A stretch of DNA of 64,000 bases, taken from the NCBI RefSeq assembly GCF_013373365.1, contig NZ_CP035925.1, positions 3,534,001-3,598,000 of the forward strand. The letters run 5' to 3'. Within the stretch, counting starts at the first letter, position 1, and the number at the start of each line of letters is the position of its first letter. Made by a program: the position numbers and the translations under genes. Shown in pieces: positions 53,978-61,740 of this stretch. Below the pieces are notes generated by a model. It worked only from the letters and a program-made list of their open reading frames with translations. It was not told the DNA's origin and ran no database searches. The DNA is from Lentibacillus sp. CBA3610 (lineage in GTDB: Bacteria; Bacillota; Bacilli; Bacillales; Amphibacillaceae).

Positions 53978-53993
53978 TAATGACGATTCAATA

Positions 53994-54030
53994 AAAGGTT
54001 TATCTCTTTGTGAGGTAAGCCTTTTTTGTT
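53994..54030 (+). terminator. csp terminator
   Basis: AAAAGGTTTATCTC pairs (with G-U pairs) to GAGGTAAGCCTTTT, followed by a T run. Confidence 0.8.
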
Positions 54031-54071
54031 TAGGATAAATAATGAACGACTTGACCGATTGGAGGGATTGT

Positions 54072-54761
54072 ATGGCAGATGAGCGCCATTGGCATAAGGA
54101 GGCTGAGTTTCAGTGGGATAATCGAGCAGACTTCTGGAACCAGCGTAGTGTGGAAATGTGGGACAACGGCAGCCGGAAAAATATCACACCATTTATTGAA
54201 GAGCATTTGCAGCCAGAAAGCAGCATTATCGATGTAGGCTGTGGTGATGGATATGGTTCCTTTAAGCTGTATCAGTCAGGCTATCATGTGACGGGAGTGG
54301 ATATATCCGGTGAAATGATCAGGCTTGCCAAAAAACGGCTTCATCAGGAAGACATTTTCTTTTCTCAAGGGGACGTAATCGATTTACCCATACAAGATAA
54401 CGGTATAGATAGTGTCATGGCTATTAATGTGATTGAGTGGACAGAATCGCCTGTAGATGTCTTAAAGGAATTTGACCGTGTTTTGACAACGAACGGAATA
54501 CTATTTGCCGGGATCTTAGGACCGACAGCAGGGCCGAGAATGAACAGCTATTCGAGGCTTCGCGGGGAAAGGACGATTTGCAATACCATGATGCCATGGG
54601 AATTTCAGCAGCTTGCCCTGGAAATTGGCTTTGACTATGCAGATGGATTTGGCGTATTTAAAAATGGTGTCAGCGAACATCATTACAGGGATTTGCCGCT
54701 GGATTTGCAACAAGCACTGTCATTTATGTGGGTTTTTATGCTGCGAAAGGTGGGCAAATGA
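54072..54761 (+). CDS. Class I SAM-dependent methyltransferase
   Basis: A 229-residue methyltransferase with SAM motif I in IIDVGCGDGYGSFKLYQ, followed by the acidic VTGVDISGEMI and post-motif GDVIDLPIQDNGIDSVMAINVIEW. The N-terminal EAEFQWDNRADFWNQRS is typical of small-molecule or ubiquinone-type methyltransferases. The substrate is unknown. ATG at 54072 follows GGAGGGA; a frame opening at 54042 is not used. The next gene begins just after its stop. Confidence 0.85.
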   Translation: MADERHWHKEAEFQWDNRADFWNQRSVEMWDNGSRKNITPFIEEHLQPESSIIDVGCGDGYGSFKLYQSGYHVTGVDISGEMIRLAKKRLHQEDIFFSQGDVIDLPIQDNGIDSVMAINVIEWTESPVDVLKEFDRVLTTNGILFAGILGPTAGPRMNSYSRLRGERTICNTMMPWEFQQLALEIGFDYADGFGVFKNGVSEHHYRDLPLDLQQALSFMWVFMLRKVGK

Positions 54762-54762
54762 T

Positions 54763-55071
54763 ATGGACAGAAATGACATCGAGCAAAGAGTAATTGAAAG
54801 CTATCAACAGGATGAAAAGATGATGATTCTCGTTTTCGCGCAGTGGTGCATCAATCATGATGTTGACCCCGAAGTGTTATATGAACGCGCCTATCCAGAT
54901 CAAAAGGACAACCAAGCTTTGAAGGAAGCAATGGATCTGACGGTCACCAAGCAGGAATCAGAGGAAATTGCTGATCAGACACTGCTTAATATACTACAGG
55001 TTTTCGAAAACGGTGATTTGGCATTTGTAATACAGGAGATAATGGCTGATAAAACCAGTAAAAAGCGCTGA
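54763..55071 (+). CDS. Conserved small protein of unknown function
   Basis: A 102-residue acidic, helical protein: DRNDIEQRVIESYQQDEKMM, WCINHDVDPEVLYERAYPDQ, and a long final helix. No domain recognised. It starts one base after the methyltransferase stop with AAAGGTGGG ten bases upstream, so it is co-transcribed with that gene. Coding character is supported by the ribosome site and the tight coupling. Confidence 0.7.
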   Translation: MDRNDIEQRVIESYQQDEKMMILVFAQWCINHDVDPEVLYERAYPDQKDNQALKEAMDLTVTKQESEEIADQTLLNILQVFENGDLAFVIQEIMADKTSKKR

Positions 55072-55132
55072 ATGAATGAAACGTGCTGATGATTAAAGAC
55101 AAATTGACAGATACAAGGGGAGAGGGACGTTC

Positions 55133-55579
55133 GTGGACTGGTACATAAAAGCTTTTCAGAAGCTGACAAATGATGACTTATACGCCATTTTGAAACTCCG
55201 GATGGATATTTTTGTTGTCGAGCAGGAATGCCATTATCCGGAACTCGATAATCATGATCAGGAGGCTATTCATTATTTTTTGAAAGATGGTCATGATATT
55301 GTTGCTAACGCACGTATTTTACCAAAAAATACCATGTCCCAGGAGGCATCCATTGGCAGGGTTGCCGTTGCTGAAAAGTACCGCAGTCGTAACTATGGCC
55401 GTCTGATCATGCAAAAAGCGATTGATTATATTTCCGGTCAATGGAATGAATCAGTTATCAAAATCGAAGCTCAGGCGCATTTAAAAAAATTCTATGCAGA
55501 TCTTGGGTTCCGGCAAGTTTCTGAACCATATCTTGATGATGGGATTCCTCACGTTGACATGATATGGAAGCGAAATTAA
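55133..55579 (+). CDS. ElaA-type GNAT acetyltransferase
   Basis: A 148-residue acetyltransferase of the ElaA group. Seen: LTNDDLYAILKLRMDIFVVEQECHYPELDNHD at the N-terminus, IGRVAVAEKYRSRNYGRLIMQKAI (acetyl-CoA loop) and IEAQAHLKKFYADLGF. It starts with GTG at 55133 behind GGGGAGAGGG. The substrate is unknown. Confidence 0.88.
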   Translation: MDWYIKAFQKLTNDDLYAILKLRMDIFVVEQECHYPELDNHDQEAIHYFLKDGHDIVANARILPKNTMSQEASIGRVAVAEKYRSRNYGRLIMQKAIDYISGQWNESVIKIEAQAHLKKFYADLGFRQVSEPYLDDGIPHVDMIWKRN

Positions 55580-55649
55580 AGTATCATTCATTTGTATTGA
55601 CACATAGTATGATTAGCAATGCATTTTTAGAAAATGGAGGCTGTCAGCT

Positions 55650-56312
55650 ATGATTACGAATGATCAGCTTAAACAATGCAAAAACATACTATTGGAACGA
55701 CAGAATGCGTTAATCCCCCAGGTGAAGGATCATTTCGGAACGTCGCTGGAATTGACGAAACAATCAATGGATGAATTATCCAGTTATGATAACCACCCCG
55801 GAGATATGGGAACGGAGATGTTTGAGCGTGAAAAGGATATCGCTCTGAATGAACATGCGGAACAGGAATTGAAAGAGATCAATGCAGCCCTTCATGCGAT
55901 AGCGGATGGCACATATGGCATCTGCAAAGAATGCGGAGCGGATATTCCATTTGAGCGGCTGGAGGCTGTCCCTACAGCAGACCGCTGTTTTGAGCATGCT
56001 GAACATAATAATAATGCTCCGGTTGACCGTCCTGTAGAAGAAGGCGTATTTAGCCCGAATATAAATCCGGATGAAATAACCGCTGAGGAACAAACAGGAT
56101 ACGATGCGGAAGATGCATGGCAGGAAGTAAGCCGGTATGGCACATCGGAAACAGCATCGGATTTTTATGGCGACCGTGATCATTATGATGAAATGTATCC
56201 AAATAGTGATGAGAATGTCGGAAGTGTCACCGATGAGGAAAGCTTTTTGGCAGCTGATCAGGACGGGAATTTCACGGGTGTTACACCAAATCATGACAAG
56301 TATGAAGAATAG
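55650..56312 (+). CDS. yteA: YteA-family protein with DksA/TraR zinc finger
   Basis: A 220-residue protein. Coiled-coil N-terminus (DQLKQCKNILLERQNALI), then the conserved SSYDNHPGDMGTEMFEREKD block, then a DksA/TraR-like finger YGICKECGADIPFERLEAVPTADRC, in which the last ligand is Cys. A long acidic tail follows (about 120-220). This matches Bacillus YteA, known as a sporulation-associated protein family; it probably contacts RNA polymerase or nucleic acid, which is inference. Confidence 0.85.
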   Translation: MITNDQLKQCKNILLERQNALIPQVKDHFGTSLELTKQSMDELSSYDNHPGDMGTEMFEREKDIALNEHAEQELKEINAALHAIADGTYGICKECGADIPFERLEAVPTADRCFEHAEHNNNAPVDRPVEEGVFSPNINPDEITAEEQTGYDAEDAWQEVSRYGTSETASDFYGDRDHYDEMYPNSDENVGSVTDEESFLAADQDGNFTGVTPNHDKYEE

Positions 56313-56397
56313 GTAATGGCAATGCTGCCGCAAAATTTGGCGAAGATGAAACAATCATAACTTCCAATTCGTATAGTATCATAAGGAGTTGATAAGA

Positions 56398-56604
56398 ATG
56401 GAAGATAATCGCGGATGTATCAAATGCGGCAGCACGGATGCTGAGCAGAATGAAGCAGCCATGACCGGGACAGGCTTATCCAAGATGTTTGATGTACAGA
56501 AAAATCAGTTCATCGTTGTATCATGCAAAAACTGTGGCTATTCGGAGTTCTACAATAAGAATAGTTCGACCGGCAGTAATATTTTTGATTTCTTCTTTGG
56601 ATGA
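56398..56604 (+). CDS. Small zinc-ribbon protein (YpzJ-like)
   Basis: A 68-residue protein with two CxxC pairs, CIKCGS and SCKNCGYSEF, making one zinc ribbon, and a hydrophobic end (NIFDFFFG). It matches the YpzJ/COG3478 type of predicted nucleic-acid-binding zinc ribbon proteins. ATG at 56398 is nine bases from AAGGAG; a TTG three codons earlier is not used. The stop abuts a strong terminator. Confidence 0.8.
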   Translation: MEDNRGCIKCGSTDAEQNEAAMTGTGLSKMFDVQKNQFIVVSCKNCGYSEFYNKNSSTGSNIFDFFFG

Positions 56605-56635
56605 AAAAAAGCTCCTGATCAGGGAGCTTTTTTAA
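56604..56635 (+). terminator. Terminator after zinc-ribbon gene
   Basis: AAAAAAGCTCC pairs with GGGAGCTTTTTT across TGATCA; perfect but for one flanking base. Confidence 0.92.
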
Positions 56636-56698
56636 AAGAAAATATAAAACCCATGGCTGCACAGCTCTGCTGCTGTGGTATTTTTATGGGAACATTAG

Positions 56699-56925
56699 CG
56701 CGATATGGCACGTCCGGCAAAAGTGCTGATTCGCGCGAAAAGGGGGAAATATCGCGCAACAATCATCCGATTTCGCGCGGCGCAGCCCCAATTCCGCGCG
56801 ACAACTGCGTGATTTCGCGCAGCACCCTTTCGACTTCGCGCATCGACCCCTGATTTGACGCACCACCGCCCCGAAACTGTGCGACATCAAACAATTCAGT
56901 GTCATCCTATCATGATTTCACACGA
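56699..56925. repeat. 21-bp spaced-word array E (TTCGCGCG)
   Basis: CGCGC-like words begin at 56732, 56753, 56774, 56795, 56816, 56837, 56858 and 56879, each exactly 21 bp apart. A degenerate one in phase lies at 56711 and worn ones at 56699, 56900 and 56919. The fuller word is GATTTCGCGCR with about ten looser bases. It lies between two convergent genes (zinc ribbon and zinc-ribbon membrane protein), beyond the first gene's terminator. The palindromic GCGC core makes it strand-neutral. Confidence 0.92.
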
Positions 56926-56973
56926 CACAGCTGCGAATTAGCAGTTACTGAAAACTGCAGTCAAAATACCTTC

Positions 56974-57786
56974 TTAAAAACCGCCGAACATCGAGTCCAT
57001 TAGGCTGCCAAGAATCGCACTGAGAAAGGACTGGGTGAAAAAGCCAAATGCCAGGATTGTGATTATGTATAAAACCAGTAATACATAAACCCGGTCAAAA
57101 CCCTCTGCCGGCTGTTCCAATAAAATAAAGGTAGGTATGAACAGAACTAATCCGAGAATACTAATCAGAATCAGTATCACGGCAAGCGCCGATATCCCAA
57201 TTAATGAAAAAATAATTCCTGCTGCGAATAAAAGAACGAATGGAATTAAATAGGCACCGTACTTGGCTATGACATCAGGAAATGTAACCGTCTGTACGGA
57301 TAACTTTGCACCGGCAAACGTTAATCCCGCAATCAGGAATTCCAACAGAACAAAGATTATAATCGGCAGGATAAAACTGTCAAAAAACGAAATACTTCTG
57401 AAGAATCCTGCTGGAATAGCGTTGAGTACAAAGTGGTAGCTTGCCGCTAACAATAAAGCTGATAAAACAATTATGATGATTCCGGAAATCACGTCTGTAT
57501 GGTTTGCTTTTTTCGCTTCGCTTGGGTTTTTAACCAGGGTGACAAAGAAATGACCAAAGTCACTGCCGATCGTTTGCAGTTTGTCCATTGCCTCATTGTT
57601 TTTCGCTGAATATTCCTGGTCCTCTGTTGAATTTTCTTGTTCTTCTGTAAAATGGTCACCCGCAGAATCATGGTCGGTTTCTGTGCTTGTTTCCTTATCA
57701 TGCATCTGCTCAACGTCCAATTGTGCTCCGCAATTAGTGCAAAACTTTCCTTCAGCCGTTTGTTCACCACATGAAGGGCATTGCAT
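56974..57786 (-). CDS. Zinc-ribbon membrane protein (YIP1-like)
   Basis: A 270-residue protein: zinc ribbon with CPSCGEQTAEGKFCTNCG at the N-terminus, an acidic, Gln-rich linker to about residue 80, then five to six membrane segments with the YIP1-like profile (GIIIIVLSALLLAASYHF, FVLLEFLIAGLTFAGAKL). Function is unknown. The start follows AAGGAAG. It is convergent with the small zinc-ribbon gene. Confidence 0.75.
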   Translation of the reverse strand: MQCPSCGEQTAEGKFCTNCGAQLDVEQMHDKETSTETDHDSAGDHFTEEQENSTEDQEYSAKNNEAMDKLQTIGSDFGHFFVTLVKNPSEAKKANHTDVISGIIIIVLSALLLAASYHFVLNAIPAGFFRSISFFDSFILPIIIFVLLEFLIAGLTFAGAKLSVQTVTFPDVIAKYGAYLIPFVLLFAAGIIFSLIGISALAVILILISILGLVLFIPTFILLEQPAEGFDRVYVLLVLYIITILAFGFFTQSFLSAILGSLMDSMFGGF

Positions 57787-57895
57787 TTTATCACTTCCTT
57801 TTTAAATAGGTACCTAAAGTATAATGGTTATTGCTGTATTTTTCATTATATAACGGTTTCGGGATAGTTGAGAAGAATTTAAATATGCTGATTCT

Positions 57896-57999
57896 CTTTT
57901 TGAGATGCCGGGGATCAGACGCCGGGCTGGGGAGAAATCGGTGGCGCTTCACTGATGCCTGTACGGAAGGCGTTATCGGAATTTCTATGTTTTCTTTTC
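57896..57999 (+). repeat. Intergenic hairpin repeat, copy 2 of a two-copy family
   Basis: Matches 42040-42140 over about 100 bases. It includes GATGCC / GGCGTT-type arms and ends in TCGGAATTTC and TATGTTTTCTTTTC. It lies between the YIP1-like gene start and the htrB terminator, in the same orientation as copy 1. Confidence 0.6.
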
Positions 58000-58009
58000 A
58001 AATAAAATA

Positions 58010-58036
58010 AACCTGCAGCTGATTCAACTGCAGGTT
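58010..58036 (-). terminator. htrB terminator
   Basis: AACCTGCAG pairs with CTGCAGGTT, loop nine bases. On the minus strand a short T-rich tail (TTATTTTATT) follows. Confidence 0.8.
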
Positions 58037-58057
58037 CTTAAAAGGAGAAAGAATCTA

Positions 58058-59380
58058 TCATTGTTGTTCTTGCTGACGCTCAGCCAAATCCATTGAAACG
58101 GTTTGTGCCTCACCATTTCGATAGAACTCAAGTTCAACTGTTTCCCCAATTTCCGCTTCATTGTACAGAAATGTACGTAAATCCACGATTGAGGTTATCT
58201 GATTACCATTGATTTGCGTGATTACATCGAATTGCTGCAGGCTTGCCTCATCTGCAGGTGATCCGTTTTCTACTTGGGCAACGACCATACCACCTTCAAC
58301 ATCTTCCGGAACCTGGATTTGGTCACGGTATTGTGGTGGTACTGTATTAATAGGGGCTGAACTGATGCCAATGTATGGCCGTGCCACTTGTCCCTCTGTT
58401 TCAAGCTGTTCGATGATTGGTGTCGCGGTGTCAATCGGAATAGCAAACCCAATACCTTCAACGGCTGTTTGTGCGATTTTCATTGAATTGATTCCGATTA
58501 CTTCACCATCACTGTTGACAAGTGCACCACCACTGTTTCCCGGATTAATGGCAGCATCTGTTTGAATAACTTCAGTAATCCAATCCGGTTGACCATCGCC
58601 GTTTGTATCCATATTAACGGAACGATCCAGACCGCTGATGATACCTCTTGTCAATGTATTGGCGAATTCCATTCCAAGTGGGTTGCCAATTGCAATGACT
58701 GTTTCCCCAACTTCTGCGTCATTTGATGAACCAAGGTTTGCAACGGTATCGATTTGGGATCCATCAACTCTCAGAACGGCAAGGTCGCTTAATTGATCCG
58801 TACCAAGAACTTCTGCCTCTATACGTTCATCATTGTTAAGGGCTACTTCGACTTCCTGTGCATCTGCAACAACATGCTGGTTCGTGACGACATAGGCATT
58901 ACCGTCTTCTTTTTTATAGAGGATGCCTGAACCTGTGCCGGATTCTTCACTCGGTTCCCAAATATTTGTCTGTTGCATTCGGGTGACACCTACAACAGCT
59001 TCTGATGCTTCCTCCATATTTGTGGCGGTTTCCTCATTATCTGAAGCAATTGTTTCGGTAACTTCCGGTGATGATTCGTCTGATTGATTATTTTCCGTGG
59101 CAGCATCTGAATTATTACCGTCATCATTATTTGGTATAATATTGGTAGTAAATAATAGTACGACCACAATGGCTGAGACGACACCGCCAATGATTCCGCT
59201 CAGAAAATTGCCTGATTTATTCCGTTTCGGCTTTTTATCCTGATTCGCTTTGGCATTTTGTCTGGCTGATTGTGCGATACCGCCGTTTGCATCCGGATCC
59301 GATTGGTGGACCGGTTCATTATCCGGATGCTCCTGATTATCTCTATTTTCATTATTATGTTGATGATTGTTAAAATCCAT
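58058..59380 (-). CDS. htrB: HtrA-family membrane serine protease
   Basis: Quality-control protease at the outer face of the membrane. 440 residues: a polar N-terminus of about 55 residues, a membrane anchor (SGIIGGVVSAIVVVLLFTTNI, about 61-80), an acidic linker, a trypsin-like domain with His in VVTNQHVV, Asp in LSDLAVLRV and Ser in NPGNSGGALVN, and one C-terminal PDZ domain (PYIGISS ... LEFYRNGE). It is divergent from cssRS, the same arrangement as Bacillus htrB-cssRS, and is probably induced by CssR on secretion stress. Confidence 0.88.
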   Translation of the reverse strand: MDFNNHQHNNENRDNQEHPDNEPVHQSDPDANGGIAQSARQNAKANQDKKPKRNKSGNFLSGIIGGVVSAIVVVLLFTTNIIPNNDDGNNSDAATENNQSDESSPEVTETIASDNEETATNMEEASEAVVGVTRMQQTNIWEPSEESGTGSGILYKKEDGNAYVVTNQHVVADAQEVEVALNNDERIEAEVLGTDQLSDLAVLRVDGSQIDTVANLGSSNDAEVGETVIAIGNPLGMEFANTLTRGIISGLDRSVNMDTNGDGQPDWITEVIQTDAAINPGNSGGALVNSDGEVIGINSMKIAQTAVEGIGFAIPIDTATPIIEQLETEGQVARPYIGISSAPINTVPPQYRDQIQVPEDVEGGMVVAQVENGSPADEASLQQFDVITQINGNQITSIVDLRTFLYNEAEIGETVELEFYRNGEAQTVSMDLAERQQEQQ

Positions 59381-59551
59381 GAATATATCACCTCTTTACG
59401 TTATCATGAAGTCAACTCTTATTATAATCATCACATTTGGTAGGATTTTGGTGCAAATATGGCAAAAGTGTGTAAATGATAGTTTCAATATTGACATTCC
59501 CGTTATTCAGTGAAAATAATCATAACAAATCAATGATGGAGGCGTCCTTTT

Positions 59552-60244
59552 ATGAGTCATCATATCGGAGTAGTGGAAGATGATGCAAATATCCAAAACA
59601 TTGTATCGGCCTATTTAAAAAAAGAAGGCTTTCATGTAACAGTCATGGAATCTGCTGAGGCTGCCTGGGACCTCTGGGAAACACAGCGGCCGGATATGTG
59701 GATACTGGATATAATGCTGCCTGGCATGGATGGTTACGAATTCTGTAAAAAAATTCGCCAGGAAAGTGATGTACCGATTATAATCATTTCGGCTAAAGAT
59801 GATGAAGTTGATAAAATACTCGGGCTTGAACTTGGGGGCGATGATTATTTAACCAAGCCATTCAGCCCCCGGGAACTATTGGCGCGTGTTAAGCGTGTAT
59901 TCAAACGTGCTGACCATTCTACCGGGAGCAGTCAAGAATCCCATGACCGGATTAAAGTTGATAATTTATTGATTCATGAGAATGATCGCCGGATTTTTTG
60001 GAATGGTGAAGAGAAAGATATGACCACAAAGGAATTTGATATGCTTTTGCTATTGGCGAAAAATATCAATAGAGCCTTTTCCCGGGAGGAATTACTGATC
60101 AGGATTTGGGGGGAAGACTACTTCGGCAGTGATCGTGCCGTTGATGACCTCGTTAAACGAATACGTAAAAAACTGCCCGACATTCAACTGGAGACGGTAT
60201 GGGGTTATGGTTATCGGCTGCGAAGTGAAGAGGAATCGTTATGA
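59552..60244 (+). CDS. cssR: Response regulator CssR, OmpR family
   Basis: A 230-residue regulator. Receiver domain with the phosphorylation site Asp 53 in WILDIMLPG, acidic pocket VVEDDAN, Lys in LTKPFSP; then a winged-helix DNA-binding domain (TTKEFDMLLLLAKNINRAFSREELLIRIWG ... VDDLVKRIRKKL ... GYGYRL). Similarity in the receiver and the neighbouring htrA-type protease support CssR. The start follows GGAGG. The stop overlaps the cssS start. Confidence 0.88.
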   Translation: MSHHIGVVEDDANIQNIVSAYLKKEGFHVTVMESAEAAWDLWETQRPDMWILDIMLPGMDGYEFCKKIRQESDVPIIIISAKDDEVDKILGLELGGDDYLTKPFSPRELLARVKRVFKRADHSTGSSQESHDRIKVDNLLIHENDRRIFWNGEEKDMTTKEFDMLLLLAKNINRAFSREELLIRIWGEDYFGSDRAVDDLVKRIRKKLPDIQLETVWGYGYRLRSEEESL

Positions 60245-61560
60245 AACTGCAATCCCAGTTAAATTTAGCTTTTACTGCCCTCATGCTGGTTATCCTTGGC
60301 GTTACAGGGTATGTGATTTATTCCATGATACTTGGGATGCTGATTGACAATGAGCGGACGGAGCTGCAGCAAAAAGGGGAATTACTTATTCAGGTTTTGA
60401 ATGAACAAGGCCAGGGACAGGGAAGTATTGAGGATTTCAGCAACTTTTTGCGGGAACAGGATCTGCAGTTATTCCTTTATGACCGTGCTCAGGATCAGGT
60501 ACTGATGTCAACGATGCCCGAGCAATATGTCAGGGGGTTCTCAGCTAATAATTACTTTGCGGATGAACGGGAAGAATTATGGGAAGCAGGCAATAATAAA
60601 TTTGTCACGTCGCGCATTCTGATTTATCCGGATCGAACGACACTGGAATTGGTTTTATTGACCCCATTGACGGATCTGCAGACAGTGCAGCAGGATTTTT
60701 TCAGGCGGATGGTTATCGTGTTCATCATCGGTACTATGGCGGCGGTTCTGCTCAGTTATTTATTAACCAATAAATTAGTAACGCCTTTAACAAAGTTGAA
60801 AAAACAACTGAAAAAAATCGAAAAACGAAAATTTGATGATATCGAACGCATAAAAGCAACAGGTGAAATTAAAGAAGTCGAACAAGGGCTGTACGATATG
60901 GCTACGGAGCTTGAGCGGTATATGAAGTCACAGCAGGCGTTTTTCCAAAATGCGAGCCACGAGCTGAAAACACCGCTCATGACCATACAAGGTTACGCGG
61001 AAGGTATTCGTGATGGTGTCTTTAATGAAAAAGATAAGGAAAAAGGACTGGAAATGATGGTGACAGAGGTTAGCCGGTTGAAGACCATCATTAATGAAAT
61101 GATACTTCTGGCAAAATTGGACAGTGAGCAAGCTGAGTACAAAGATGAGCAAATAAGGGCGACTGAGCTGATCGACCAGGTATTGGACCGGGCATTGCCA
61201 TTAGTCAGTGAGAAAGACATCACGCTGAATCATTCTGTGGACAACGAAAGTACCTTTATGGCCGATCAGGAAAAATTACTGCGGGCTTTGTTGAATATTA
61301 CCGTTAATGCCATTCGTCATGCTCATTCACGTGTTAATGTCACGGTTGAGGAAAAGACGATTATAATTGAAGATGACGGGGAAGGTATAGCAAAAGAGCT
61401 CATTCCGCATATTTTCCACAGGTTCGTTAAAGGTAAAACTGGAGAGACCGGGCTTGGGCTGGCGATTGCACGGGCGATTGTAGAGCAGTCCGGCGGCAAA
61501 ATCATGGTGCGGGATTCAGAGCTTGGTGGAGCAAAATTCGTGATTGCTTTTCCTGAGTGA
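60241..61560 (+). CDS. cssS: Sensor histidine kinase CssS
   Basis: A 439-residue kinase sensing secretion stress. Membrane segments at about 9-34 and 157-177 enclose an extracellular domain of about 120 residues. HAMP follows (LTNKLVTPLTKLKKQLKKI), then HisKA with His 240 in FFQNASHELKTPLM, and a HATPase domain with N-box NITVNAIRHA, DDGEGI and GLGLAIARAI. It overlaps cssR by four bases, so the pair is translationally coupled. Confidence 0.88.
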   Translation: MKLQSQLNLAFTALMLVILGVTGYVIYSMILGMLIDNERTELQQKGELLIQVLNEQGQGQGSIEDFSNFLREQDLQLFLYDRAQDQVLMSTMPEQYVRGFSANNYFADEREELWEAGNNKFVTSRILIYPDRTTLELVLLTPLTDLQTVQQDFFRRMVIVFIIGTMAAVLLSYLLTNKLVTPLTKLKKQLKKIEKRKFDDIERIKATGEIKEVEQGLYDMATELERYMKSQQAFFQNASHELKTPLMTIQGYAEGIRDGVFNEKDKEKGLEMMVTEVSRLKTIINEMILLAKLDSEQAEYKDEQIRATELIDQVLDRALPLVSEKDITLNHSVDNESTFMADQEKLLRALLNITVNAIRHAHSRVNVTVEEKTIIIEDDGEGIAKELIPHIFHRFVKGKTGETGLGLAIARAIVEQSGGKIMVRDSELGGAKFVIAFPE

Positions 61561-61583
61561 GAATATATCCCGCATCTAATGGT

Positions 61584-61682
61584 CAGTAAGCCGCCAAAAA
61601 ACGGCGGCCAACTGACCCTAAATGCCCGATTCTGTTCAACTAACATGCAGTAGGAAAAACCGCCCTACTGCATGAAGTTTCA
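61584..61682 (+). repeat. Hairpin repeat family, shorter copy
   Basis: Begins CAGTAAGCCGCC and has the hairpin GCCGCC / GGCGGC (61590-61608), then AAATGCCCGATTCTGTTC, then a second hairpin TGCAGTAGG / CCTACTGCA (61645-61671), and ends TGAAGTTTC. It aligns with 51510-51733. It lies between cssS and typA and may also act as the cssS terminator, although no T run follows. Confidence 0.65.
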
Positions 61683-61740
61683 CTTTATGTTACAATAGGA
61701 TAGTTTTGAACCACTCTGTAATGATTAGGAGCGTACGTTT

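Noticed and set aside
56653-56853. 66-codon frame through array E
   Set aside because: Periodic Arg/Ser/Ile-rich peptide produced by the 21-bp repeat.
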